Assembly: GCF_037072025.1 (NCBI RefSeq)
Contig: NZ_JAXHDD010000016.1
Coordinates: 16,056 to 80,055, forward strand
Direction: 5' to 3'
DNA from: Pseudogracilibacillus sp037072025
GTDB taxonomy: Bacteria > Bacillota > Bacilli > Bacillales > Amphibacillaceae
Length of the DNA: 64,000 nt
Numbering within the stretch: the stretch's first letter is position 1; each line of letters begins with the position of its first letter. The position numbers were made by a program, and so were the translations under genes. This document shows, in pieces, positions 26,901 to 35,304 of this stretch. The notes below the pieces were generated by a model, which had not been told where the DNA came from, ran no database searches, and was given only the letters and a program-made list of their open reading frames with translations.

Positions 26901-27454
26901 TGATCAGCGGCTATAAGATATTCTCTGATAACGTGAAAAAGTATATTCCCGATTATGAATATTTGATTTACGATTTATCAAACTATACAGATGAACAATT
27001 AAAAGGCGAAGCTCGGGTCAAAATAATGATTACTCTGTATCGGGATGTCCAGAAGGCGGAAAATGTTGAAGAACTACTAGATACAATTGCCAAAGCAGTG
27101 CATTATTTGCGTGAACTGGAAGATAAACAGACGGGTATGGAGTACTTTGAAACAGTCATGCGTTATATATTCAGTGCGGCAAAAAATCTAACACGAGAAG
27201 ATGTGAATGAAATTGTCAGGATAATAGGAAATACTTATCCGGAAGGGAGCGAACTCGTGATGACTTTAGCAGATATTTTGCGGGAGGAAGGAAAAGAAGA
27301 AGGTAAAAAGGAAGGAATGAAAGAAGGTAAAAGAGAAGGAATAAAGGCGGTAGCTCTTGAAATGTTGAGAAAAGGATCAAGTATACACTTTGTTGCAGAG
27401 GTCACCCATATGGATATAAAGGAGGTCGAAAAACTTAAAAGACAAGTTCAATAA
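26901..27454 (+). pseudogene. Rpn-family gene, 5'-truncated
   Basis: The C-terminal part of an Rpn/PD-(D/E)XK protein, from ISGYKIFSDNVKKYIPDYEY and LIYDLSNYTDEQLKGEARVK to the typical charged tail REEGKEEGKKEGMKEGKREG and a short last helix. The nuclease half is missing: homology to the related copy at 39469-40414 starts at TGATCAGCGG (26901), and the bases before it are unrelated. A GTG at 26894 keeps the frame open, so a short protein could be made, but not an active nuclease. Confidence 0.75.
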
Positions 27455-27482
27455 CCAAGTGCTATAATAATGTTTTTCTCAT

Positions 27483-27523
27483 AACACCCGCTCGCAGTAC
27501 TGCTTGGCTTTAGTGGGTGTTTT
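27483..27523 (+). terminator. Terminator after the Rpn fragment
   Basis: AACACCC, a long loop, GGGTGTT and T-rich sequence, directly after the Rpn stop. A decayed version of the same terminator follows the Rpn copy at 40414. Confidence 0.6.
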
Positions 27524-27633
27524 GTCATTCCATAACAATGACTTTTTGAATTACCGGATGGAAAAAGTAAATATTCAGCGACCGCAATAGACAAAGAACT
27601 AAAAAAATATTTCAAGCATTTAAAATTAGAAAA

Positions 27634-27697
27634 GTGGAAGTCCCCGATGTAGTGTAGAACTTTTTTATGAAAGTTCCACCACAACGGGGACTTTCAC
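27634..27697. repeat. 64-nt long inverted repeat (cruciform-like hairpin)
   Basis: Outer arms GTGGAAGTCCCCG and CGGGGACTTTCAC, and inner arms around GAACTT / AAAGTTC with a short T-rich loop, form one long imperfect hairpin. It lies 16 nt before the decayed antitoxin remnant. It could be a MITE or the end of a mobile element; I do not recognise the family. Confidence 0.65.
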
Positions 27698-27713
27698 GAT
27701 AGTTGGGTTGAAC

Positions 27714-27925
27714 ATGAGTTTAGATTTTAGTGAATTTATTTTAAACGATTTAGTTAAAGTAGGCGATGAAGGTGAAGAATTAGTTAAAGAATTTAGTATC
27801 GGGAGTCACAAATAAATGAAGCACTACACAAAAAGGTTGAAGATGCTAAGAATTATGATTATAAAACATATTCATCGGTTGATGAACATTCTTTAGATGA
27901 TGAGGATGAAGATGAAGATGAGTGA
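27714..27925 (+). pseudogene. Decayed copy of the BREX-associated antitoxin (C-terminal half)
   Basis: It reads LDFSEFILNDLVKVGDEGEE followed by LVKEF, then after one frameshift EALHKKVEDAKNYDYKTYSS and a DDEDEDEDE tail. It aligns with the C-terminal half of the antitoxin at 22803-23159; the AbrB DNA-binding half is missing. The 8-nt overlap with the following toxin remnant is kept. Confidence 0.8.
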
Positions 27926-28137
27926 TCTTCAAATTAGTTTACTTCCTGGTGCTCGCAAATAACTTAAGTCTTTAAAAAAGAATCAGTCCTTACTACTTAC
28001 ATTTAAATTAATGATGGAAAATCTTAAGCGAGAAAGGAAAGAAAATAAAGGTGATAGCTGGAGTATAATTTTAGACATAAAAAAACAACTTATAAATTAG
28101 CATATCACATTGAACAAAAGCAAGATGGTAAATTTAT
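27918..28137 (+). pseudogene. Decayed copy of the RelE-type toxin
   Basis: It begins MSDLQISLLPGARK, then hits a stop codon, and continues LKSLKKNQSLLLTFKL and later fragments in shifted frames. It aligns with the toxin at 23152-23430. The stop and several frameshifts make it inactive. Confidence 0.8.
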
Positions 28138-28138
28138 A

Positions 28139-28480
28139 TTATCGATGTACAAAACATTTTAAATGACCTTTTCTCGGAAGCATGGAAGATGATTAAGAAG
28201 TTTGGTAATGAGGAAAAGTTTTGGGAACTGGTTGAGAAGTATTACGGCTATACAATGAAGAAAAATCTTTACCATGGATGATGGTGATGAAATTTCAAAT
28301 GAATGTCGTATTATCGCTGATTCCAAAGCAAATGAAGCATATGAGCGAACGTGGAAAGAAAGAATTATTTTTAAATCAATTCCCTACGATCGGACAAAAA
28401 AATATTTTTTAATTCTAAAGCATGAAGATGGCACAGTTTATGAACAATAACCATTTACCATTGATATTCTTCCTAGGTAA
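28139..28480 (+). pseudogene. pglZ: Decayed pglZ copy with two large internal deletions
   Basis: Three pglZ pieces are joined: the N-terminus IDVQNILNDLF, an internal SEAWKMIKKFGNEEKFWELV with EKYYGYT, and the C-terminus DGDEISNECRIIADSKANEA with YERTWKER and PYDRTKKYFLIL. Full-length pglZ is 2.5 kb; here about 340 bp remain. By eye the DNA is only about 80% identical to the intact pglZ, so this is an old, diverged homologue and not a fresh duplication. Sequence between its stop and the terminator at 28596 includes a short open stretch (LVDKILVIKRGFTG) that I cannot assign. Confidence 0.85.
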
Positions 28481-28595
28481 GTAAATAATATGAAAATTAA
28501 TCTTTAAATTAGTGGATAAAATACTTGTTATTAAACGCGGTTTTACAGGATAAGTTTTACACGATAATAAGTTTGTATACAACTTAAATATAAGA

Positions 28596-28628
28596 CGAGC
28601 ACCACTTCCATGCAGGTGCTCGCTTTTT
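28596..28628 (+). terminator. Terminator of the decayed BREX copy
   Basis: CGAGCACC, loop, GGTGCTCG and a T run, similar in sequence to the terminator after the intact pglZ (26051-26082). It also faces the convergent gene at 28652 and could serve both. Confidence 0.7.
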
Positions 28629-28651
28629 ACATTTATTCTTTTCTAACCAGT

Positions 28652-30220
28652 TTATTTGTCTTCCATTTGTTGTGCGATAGAAGCTTGCATTTCTTCAAGT
28701 AAATGGCGAATTGCTAATAGATTTTCTTCCAATTCAATATTTACATTTACATGTTCGATTAATGGAGCTAGATAAGTATAGGTTCGATGATCCGTTAATA
28801 TTTTCTTTGGAGTTCCACCTAGCTGATCAAACATATTTAAAAACTCTTTCTGTACATGAAATGGATTAATTTCTTCCGCATATATTTTATGTGAATAGAC
28901 TATCCCCTTATCATAATCCGCAGCAAGGATTGCAGACGGGAATAATGGTCGTTCTTCTGGTTTCTCCCGAATTGGAACTTCTAAATATGTTGCTTTAAAC
29001 TCTACTGTTATATTTAGTGGCTTTTTTGCTTTTTTCATTGCTTGCTTTATTTCAAATTCTGAAGGTATATAAAAATCCAAAAAATTCTCAAACGACATTT
29101 CTTCCATTATCTCTTCCATATCCAATACCATTTCATTAAAATTCTCATAGTCACTCTTTGTATATCTCACTAATATTTTTTCATCTGTTGGTATATGAGG
29201 GAGACGGAATCCATCTTTAATTCTTTCAAACATCTTGATTGATTCAGTTAACGCAAGGTACATTTGCCTTGCTTCATCGTGATTCATCATCCAGGGATAA
29301 GAGCCAGGTTCAAAACTCACAAAGGATGGCCAAGCTTTTTTACCACGAAAAGTCATGTCATAGGCTTTGATTAATTCATACTCCGCTTCTTCTAAGTCAT
29401 TTCTATTTTCAAAACTAAGGAGTAAACTGCGTTGAAATTTAACTATATCTCTCGAGTCTTTTATTCCAGCAAAGGAGTCAAGTAAAGAATAAAATCCATC
29501 TGCCCCTATATATACTGCTAAACCATACATTTCATCTGCTTGTCCAAGGACACTACAAAATAAATATTCACCCGTAATCGGATCTTCAATCGCAAATATC
29601 TGCTCATCTGTCATAACTTCCCAAGGTTTTAGTTGTTGAAACTCTTTTGCTTTCGCTAATGTTTCTGGCCAATAATCCTCGGACAGTGCTTCATCTGACA
29701 TTTCCATATAACGGATTTCATCATTTATATCAGCAATTAATTCTTCACTATCATCATACTCAAGATCCACTTCACCCATAATAATTTCACCCCTGCTATC
29801 TTCATCAGGAGCCTGGTTTTTAGCATCAACACATCTTGGATAAAACACTCCGTCTTCTCGGTCGATTTTTTTCGTTAACACAATTTCATGTTCCCAATTA
29901 TCACCAAAATCATACACATAAATCATCTTGTCTTTTACTTTTAAAAACCAGTCCGAAATAGTTTCTTCATCATCTATGTATTTTTCAACATTAAAAATTG
30001 ACTCAAATTCTTCTGAATCATCTGATACAATCTCAATTCCATTAACTGGCTTACCATCTCTCCTTTTTACAAAAAAAGTATATAAATGCATATCCAACCA
30101 CTCAAAAGAGTTTTGAATCAGTTCGTGTAAATCATACAAACTGGCATCACCTGAAATTTGCACATCACGCCAAACTGGTACGCCTACATCTTTTAACGTA
30201 ATTCTAAATTCATAAATCAT
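28652..30220 (-). CDS. Plasmid pRiA4b ORF-3-like protein, 522 aa
   Basis: The N-terminal 170 residues (MIYEFRITLKDVGVPVWRDV, SLYDLHELIQNSFEWLDMHL, YVYDFGDNWEHEIVLTK, YPRCVDAKNQAPDED) form a pRiA4b ORF-3 domain, often found with mobile elements. The middle part (about 205-330, with FAIEDPITGEYLFCSVLGQA) and the end (about 425-515, with TPKKILTDHRTYTYLAPLIE) resemble the DUF7309 and DUF6930 domains of longer family members. The biochemical function is unknown. It converges on the decayed BREX copy and is followed at its 5' side by a 200-bp gap in which I see nothing. Confidence 0.75.
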   Translation of the reverse strand: MIYEFRITLKDVGVPVWRDVQISGDASLYDLHELIQNSFEWLDMHLYTFFVKRRDGKPVNGIEIVSDDSEEFESIFNVEKYIDDEETISDWFLKVKDKMIYVYDFGDNWEHEIVLTKKIDREDGVFYPRCVDAKNQAPDEDSRGEIIMGEVDLEYDDSEELIADINDEIRYMEMSDEALSEDYWPETLAKAKEFQQLKPWEVMTDEQIFAIEDPITGEYLFCSVLGQADEMYGLAVYIGADGFYSLLDSFAGIKDSRDIVKFQRSLLLSFENRNDLEEAEYELIKAYDMTFRGKKAWPSFVSFEPGSYPWMMNHDEARQMYLALTESIKMFERIKDGFRLPHIPTDEKILVRYTKSDYENFNEMVLDMEEIMEEMSFENFLDFYIPSEFEIKQAMKKAKKPLNITVEFKATYLEVPIREKPEERPLFPSAILAADYDKGIVYSHKIYAEEINPFHVQKEFLNMFDQLGGTPKKILTDHRTYTYLAPLIEHVNVNIELEENLLAIRHLLEEMQASIAQQMEDK

Positions 30221-30421
30221 TATTCTGGCACCTCTTTTCTATCCGTTACAATAACAATAAAACATCTAAAGGCAGATTACCATTAATAACTAACTTTTTT
30301 TGTTCATTTTTCCATTAATTCCACTAAGTATAGGAATCACTAAGTATGTCGCACGTACTGAATTTTTTCGAAAAGCGTCATCAAAACGAACAGCTGCCAA
30401 TCGACAGAAGCTCGTTTTAAA

Positions 30422-32038
30422 TTATACTACTAATTCTGTTTTTAAATATAATTTTTCTATCACCTTTTGTAATACATACGGCGTATTAACAAATGCACTT
30501 TCTTTATGGAGCCGTTCTGTTAATTTATGTGCATCTTTTCCAAATGGACCAATATTTAATACGGGTGCTTGAAGTTTTTGCATTCCTTCAAACGGGATAC
30601 TGTATACATCTCCCCATATAGGTGTATTATTCATATATGCCTTCCAACCTCTGTCATGTTTTTCATAATTTACATAGCTTAAGTCGGAGATACCATTAAA
30701 ATAATGTACTTGCTTTGCTTCCACTTTAAATTCTTCTAATAGTGTTTGCTGGGTAAACTCAATTAGCTCTTTTACCAACGGAACTTCCGTTGAGTTTACA
30801 GCTGGATAATATGGCGGTGCAAAAAATACGATTGTTGCTGGTGCTAATTCCTGACAATTTACCATTAGTTGGTCACATATTTGAATAGACATTTCTCGTT
30901 CATCTAAATCAGGGGTGTTCATAATTTCGGCTTTGATCGCATCTACTGCTTCTATTCCAAGTTTTTCTTCAGCATAAGATAGCAATTCTACGTATTCTAA
31001 TACTCTTATTTTCCCAATAGGTGCTGCATTTTCACGTCTACAAATTTTCTCATAATCATCCTGACACTCTTTCATCGCATTAACAGCTATACTTTTAAAC
31101 GTTTCCATCACTTCGGAGGCATTTTTACGCATTAAAAACACATTATACAATGCTGCTGTATGATGAGATGTTTGAGTAGAATAATCTTCTTTTAGATCAT
31201 TCTTTTTTAAACAAATTGGAAGTGGTGTTCTCTCACCATATTCTTCTTCAACAAAATCTGAATTAAACTCCATCGCTTTTGTTAAATAAGCAGCCATATA
31301 ATGACCAGTCATACCACTTAAAGGCTCACCCGCATGTGTTTCACGTCCATAAAACAAAGCAGAAGGCATTATTTTTCCAATTGTACCTGAGTAAATATAG
31401 TAATTTTCATCTAGAGGTCTTTGGGAAAAAGATGGTTCACTATTTAAAAACAATATAAATTCAAGGTCATATTTTTCTCGCATCTCAATTAGGCCTCCAA
31501 CTGCTGCACGCATTCCAGCTGAATTTACTTCTTCATCCGGTACAGTAAGTAATAACAAGTTTATTGGCCAATTCTCAATACTCGCTTTCTCTAATAACTG
31601 AAGATGAAGGGCAAGACCCATTTTCATATCCATCGTTCCACGACCAAACAAATAATCTCCAGACATTAAATCAACTTGTGCATCTTTAGGTAATCCGTCA
31701 ATCATTTGCTTTAATTCTTCCGTTAATGCCCGAGGTTGGAATGCTAAATCTCCAAGTGCACCAAACTCTTCCGTATGCACTGTATCAAAATGACTAATCA
31801 ACACAATTGTCCTAGTTGTACGATCACTTTTATACAATGCAGTTACAGCATTTCGACCTTTCTTAGCATCGTGAAATTGGATATAGGAACTTTTTTCCTT
31901 AAAATAATCAAGTTCCAATAATTTATTTTTAATTCGATTGGAAAAATCAATTTCGCCCTGTGTGCTGGTTCTGCTGTCCCAACTGACAAGTTCACAAATT
32001 AAATCTTCTAATTTTTCCGGTGTATCCCATTGTTTCAT
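30422..32038 (-). CDS. rocB: RocB-like M20 family peptidase (arginine utilisation)
   Basis: A 538-residue metallopeptidase/deacylase of the M20 family close to RocB, which belongs to arginine degradation in Bacillus. Metal-site motifs are visible: VLISHFDTVHTEEFG, DYLFGRGTMDMKMGLALHLQ and LLTVPDEEVNSAGMRAAVGG. I chose the ATG at 32038 (MKQWDTPEKLEDLICELV), which has GGAGG 8 nt upstream; the frame continues upstream only into that site. It follows the GntR regulator gene by 17 nt, probably in one transcript, divergent from rocD. Confidence 0.88.
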   Translation of the reverse strand: MKQWDTPEKLEDLICELVSWDSRTSTQGEIDFSNRIKNKLLELDYFKEKSSYIQFHDAKKGRNAVTALYKSDRTTRTIVLISHFDTVHTEEFGALGDLAFQPRALTEELKQMIDGLPKDAQVDLMSGDYLFGRGTMDMKMGLALHLQLLEKASIENWPINLLLLTVPDEEVNSAGMRAAVGGLIEMREKYDLEFILFLNSEPSFSQRPLDENYYIYSGTIGKIMPSALFYGRETHAGEPLSGMTGHYMAAYLTKAMEFNSDFVEEEYGERTPLPICLKKNDLKEDYSTQTSHHTAALYNVFLMRKNASEVMETFKSIAVNAMKECQDDYEKICRRENAAPIGKIRVLEYVELLSYAEEKLGIEAVDAIKAEIMNTPDLDEREMSIQICDQLMVNCQELAPATIVFFAPPYYPAVNSTEVPLVKELIEFTQQTLLEEFKVEAKQVHYFNGISDLSYVNYEKHDRGWKAYMNNTPIWGDVYSIPFEGMQKLQAPVLNIGPFGKDAHKLTERLHKESAFVNTPYVLQKVIEKLYLKTELVV

Positions 32039-32055
32039 TGTGTATTCCTCCAAAT

Positions 32056-32724
32056 TTAATTATTTGATTCTTCGGCATAATATCTTAAAAATCGTTTTTC
32101 AACATTATTCATATGAACGATCATTTTATTTCTAGCAAGTACCACATCTTGCTTTTCAAGTGCTTCAATTATTTCTACATGTTCTTGATAAGCTGCTTCA
32201 GCACTTGTTGAAACAGTGTTAGAAAGTATAATAAATGCTCGATTTATTCCAGTATTCATACGATGGATAATGTTTTTTAGTTCATTATTATTATTGCGAG
32301 AAGCCAATAATAAATGAAATTCACGATCCAATTCTATAAATTCATTATAATTATCTTGTTTAATTGCATCTAACTGTTTAGTAGCATTCGTTTTTAATAA
32401 GGTAATAAACGAAGAATCAATATCCGAAATAATTTTTTCGATGTTATATGTTTCAAGTAAACTTCTTAATTCCATGTAATCTAATGAATCTTTTTTTGTA
32501 AAACTAGCTACAATTGCCGGGCGCCCTTTTTGTTGAATAATTAAACCTTCTGCAGCTAATCTACTTAATGCATCTCGTAATGGGGTACGACTAATCCCTA
32601 AATTAGTTGCCAATTTTTCTTCCGGTAATTGTTCATTTTCTTTTAATTTACCATTTGTTATTGCTTGTTTTATCATTTGATATGCTTGATCTGCCAACGT
32701 CTCACTTTGTTTTATTTTCTTCAA
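32056..32724 (-). CDS. GntR/FadR-family transcriptional regulator
   Basis: A 222-residue regulator with an N-terminal winged helix (LADQAYQMIKQAITNGKLKE, EEKLATNLGISRTPLRDALS, RLAAEGLIIQQKGRPAIVA) and an all-helical FCD ligand domain (LRSLLETYNIEKII, FIELDREFHLLLASRNNNNE, EHVEIIEALEKQDVVLARNK). I chose the TTG at 32724 because AAAGGTG lies 6 nt upstream; the frame is open further but without a ribosome site. It lies between rocB and the divergent rocD, so it probably controls both in response to an amino-acid-related ligand. Confidence 0.85.
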   Translation of the reverse strand: MKKIKQSETLADQAYQMIKQAITNGKLKENEQLPEEKLATNLGISRTPLRDALSRLAAEGLIIQQKGRPAIVASFTKKDSLDYMELRSLLETYNIEKIISDIDSSFITLLKTNATKQLDAIKQDNYNEFIELDREFHLLLASRNNNNELKNIIHRMNTGINRAFIILSNTVSTSAEAAYQEHVEIIEALEKQDVVLARNKMIVHMNNVEKRFLRYYAEESNN

Positions 32725-32748
32725 TCGTATCACCTTTTCACGTTTTAG

Positions 32749-32832
32749 GTATACTGTATACAAATAGTATAATTTATGTTATCCTATTTGTAAACACTTG
32801 CAAAATAATAGTTATTTTTACTATAGTATACT
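32749..32832. promoter_or_regulatory. Divergent gntR-rocB / rocD promoter region with palindromes
   Basis: A perfect palindrome GTATACTGTATAC (32749-32761) lies at the gntR side, and a related ACTATAGTATACT (near 32819) at the rocD side. Both share GTATAC and are good candidates for the GntR operator. A plausible rocD promoter is TTGCAA, 18 nt, TATAGT, which overlaps the second site. Confidence 0.55.
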
Positions 32833-32864
32833 AAGTGTCATTCATCAAACATTGGAGGGATTAC

Positions 32865-34061
32865 ATGGTTCAATCAAGTACAGAAATCATTAACACTACG
32901 GAAGAGTATGGAGCAAATAATTATTTACCTTTGCCTGTTGTTATTGCAAAAGGTGATGGGGTATGGGTAGAAGATCCTGAAGGAAACCGCTATATGGATC
33001 TATTAAGTGCGTATTCCGCGGTTAACCAAGGACATCGACATCCTAAAATTATTGCTGCTCTTAAAGAACAAGCAGATCGTGTGACGTTAACTTCACGTGC
33101 TTTTCATAATGATCAACTCGGTCCGTGGTATGAAAAAATTTGTAAATTAACAAATAAAGACATGGCACTTCCTATGAATACGGGGGCTGAAGCGGTTGAA
33201 ACAGCAATTAAAACAGCTAGACGTTGGGCATACGATGTAAAAGGTGTTGCTGAAAACCAAGCCGAAATTATTGCATGTGTGGATAACTTCCACGGCCGTA
33301 CAATGGCTGCAGTTTCCCTTTCATCAGAGCCCGCTAATCAACGTGGTTTTGGTCCAATGTTACCGGGTTTTAAAGTCATTCCTTTTGGTGATATCGAGGC
33401 TTTACAAGCTGCGATAAATGAAAATACTGCTGGATTTTTAATTGAACCAATTCAAGGGGAAGCTGGTATCAATTTACCTCCTGAAGGTTTCTTAAAAGAA
33501 GCTTATGAAGTTTGTAAAGAAGAAAATGTTCTATTCATTGCGGATGAAATCCAAGCAGGTTTAGGTAGAAGCGGTAAATTTTTAGCATGTGAGTGGGAAG
33601 ATGTTGACCCTGACATCATTATTTTAGGAAAAGCACTAGGTGGCGGTGTGTTCCCTATTTCGTGTGTCCTTGCTAATAAAGACATTCTTGGTGTCTTTGA
33701 ACCTGGTTCTCACGGATCTACATTTGGTGGTAATCCTTTAGCATGTGCAGTATCTATGGCTGCCCTTGATGTTATTGTGGATGAAAAACTTCCTGAACGT
33801 TCCAATGACCTTGGAAACTATATGGTTGAGGAATTACGTAAAATAAATAATCCAATCATAAAAGAAGTACGTGGAAAAGGGTTATTTATTGGTATGGAAT
33901 TAACGGAATCCGCTCGTCCTTACTGTGAACAACTAATGAAAGAAGGCCTATTATGTAAGGAAACACATGACTTCGTAATTCGTTTTGCACCTCCATTAAT
34001 TATTAGTAAAGAAGATTTGGATTGGGCAATTGATAAAATTAAAAAAGTAATGGAAGCATAA
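32865..34061 (+). CDS. rocD: Ornithine aminotransferase RocD
   Basis: A 398-residue class III PLP-dependent aminotransferase converting ornithine and 2-oxoglutarate to glutamate semialdehyde and glutamate. Matching segments are YMDLLSAYSAVNQGHRHPKI, MNTGAEAVETAIKTARRW, IADEIQAGLGRSGKFLACEW and the PLP lysine K256 in ILGKALGGG. I chose the ATG at 32865, with GGAGG 6 nt upstream. With rocB and the GntR regulator it forms an arginine/ornithine catabolic unit. Confidence 0.94.
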   Translation: MVQSSTEIINTTEEYGANNYLPLPVVIAKGDGVWVEDPEGNRYMDLLSAYSAVNQGHRHPKIIAALKEQADRVTLTSRAFHNDQLGPWYEKICKLTNKDMALPMNTGAEAVETAIKTARRWAYDVKGVAENQAEIIACVDNFHGRTMAAVSLSSEPANQRGFGPMLPGFKVIPFGDIEALQAAINENTAGFLIEPIQGEAGINLPPEGFLKEAYEVCKEENVLFIADEIQAGLGRSGKFLACEWEDVDPDIIILGKALGGGVFPISCVLANKDILGVFEPGSHGSTFGGNPLACAVSMAALDVIVDEKLPERSNDLGNYMVEELRKINNPIIKEVRGKGLFIGMELTESARPYCEQLMKEGLLCKETHDFVIRFAPPLIISKEDLDWAIDKIKKVMEA

Positions 34062-34128
34062 GTATGAATTTGGCAAGAAAGCATGAAATAGTAATTTAAT
34101 AAAATAGTGTTTTATTGTTAAAAATACA

Positions 34129-34170
34129 AAGAATCCGCACAATTTCTGAGAAAGATAAGCGGATTCTTTC
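34129..34170 (+). terminator. Terminator after rocD
   Basis: AAGAATCCGC, loop, GCGGATTCTT and a short T run. The region from here to 34293 shows no other feature. Confidence 0.7.
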
Positions 34171-34293
34171 ATAAATAAGGATTTAGTAAGAAACCAGCAT
34201 GACTCCGTATTTGCGGAAGCCACCATCTATCATGAAAAAGGTTTGTTTTTCATACAAAATAAATAGAAATCCTTGGCTTCAAGTATTACTGTT

Positions 34294-34659
34294 TCATATA
34301 TTTTTACTATTATTGGACAAACCCACCTCTTGCAGCATCACAAGATAAGACCCATCCCTGTCCCTAATTACGTCTACGTTCACCTCTACTGCATCTAGAA
34401 AAGAGTCAACATCATGATAGTTCTGAATTAAAATTTCCATATTTTTTGAGATTATTTCATCTTCCACTATGTCTTCTTCCATAAAAGAATTATACTGTTG
34501 ATCCTCCGTATCTGCACACGCTTTCTCATCATCTATTCCTTGAATGGACACAGGTACAATAATATCTTCATTCGAGATTGCTTCAGTGTTTACTATTTCA
34601 TATTTTGTCGTCGACAATGCTTTAAAAATGCCCGCCAGCCCTGTTATACTCATGGACAA
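34294..34659 (-). pseudogene. Partial copy of the DUF5105-type lipoprotein (C-terminal fragment)
   Basis: FKALSTTKYEIVNTEAISNE and the following residues align with the C-terminal 110 residues of the lipoprotein at 37186-38556 (LKALSTTKYEIVDSEAMSDE). No signal peptide or N-terminal domain is present. An ATG at 34659 would allow a 121-residue cytoplasmic product, but homology begins inside the parent gene, so I treat it as a remnant. Confidence 0.7.
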
Positions 34660-34796
34660 CTTTTGTTACTGCTGATTCGTCCTCAAAAACCATCATCTGG
34701 TCTTGTTAGTCTTACGTTTACTTTCACAAAATTGTCATAACATATCCAACTTATTAGAAAACTTGGTTTATCCCAAAGCCTTTATGGCCAATGCCA

Positions 34797-34834
34797 AAGT
34801 TACACTTATGCGAGTCAAGAAAAGTTTTATATTT
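34797..34834. repeat. Short repeat shared with the region upstream of sulP
   Basis: GTTACACTTATGCGAGTCAA and the bases after it closely match GTTGCACTTATGCGAGTCAA at 37044-37063. The two copies lie on either side of uspA-sulP, so they could mark the ends of an inserted segment or be remnants of a repeated RNA element. Confidence 0.55.
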
Positions 34835-34851
34835 TCTGCTAAAAAGTGCGT

Positions 34852-35271
34852 TTATTTAACCACCATTACTGGGCAATTAGCTCTTTTCACGACTTTATGA
34901 CTAACACTTCCGAGCACCATTTCTTGAAAAACATTTAGACCTCGGCTGCCAATGATAAGTAAATCATAATTATCCTTATTTGCGTATTCGACAATCGTCG
35001 GTCCTGGCTCTCCATGTAATATTTCAACCGTATAGTCTAGATTATTTTTCTCCAACTTATCAGTGGCAGAGGAAATCTTTTTTCGTCTGACGATTTCCAA
35101 CTCCTCTTTTCCAGTAGCGTGAATGACGTCTCGTTTTGCTTTAGAAAATTCAGCAACTAATACAACATTTACCGAGCAATCTTTTGAAAGGCTGGCAATT
35201 TTAATTGCTTCATCGGTTGCTCTCAGTGAATGGTCGGAACCATCAACTGCCAGTAATAGTTTTTTATACAT
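34852..35271 (-). CDS. Universal stress protein (UspA family)
   Basis: A 139-residue single-domain Usp: KLLLAVDGSDHSLRATDEAI at the start and the nucleotide-binding motif LLIIGSRGLNVFQEMVLGSV followed by SHKVV at the end (G-2x-G-9x-G-S/T type). It probably binds ATP. It follows the sulP gene by 33 nt on the same strand; pairs of SulP transporters with Usp proteins are common, so a regulatory role on transport is plausible. Confidence 0.88.
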   Translation of the reverse strand: MYKKLLLAVDGSDHSLRATDEAIKIASLSKDCSVNVVLVAEFSKAKRDVIHATGKEELEIVRRKKISSATDKLEKNNLDYTVEILHGEPGPTIVEYANKDNYDLLIIGSRGLNVFQEMVLGSVSHKVVKRANCPVMVVK

Positions 35272-35304
35272 TTTCTCGCCCCTTATTCGTACCTTTTTTT
35301 GCTA

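Noticed and set aside
28481..28595. Possible brxL remnant after the decayed pglZ (open stretch LVDKILVIKRGFTG)
   Set aside because: Too short and without a recognisable BrxL motif; it cannot be told from chance.
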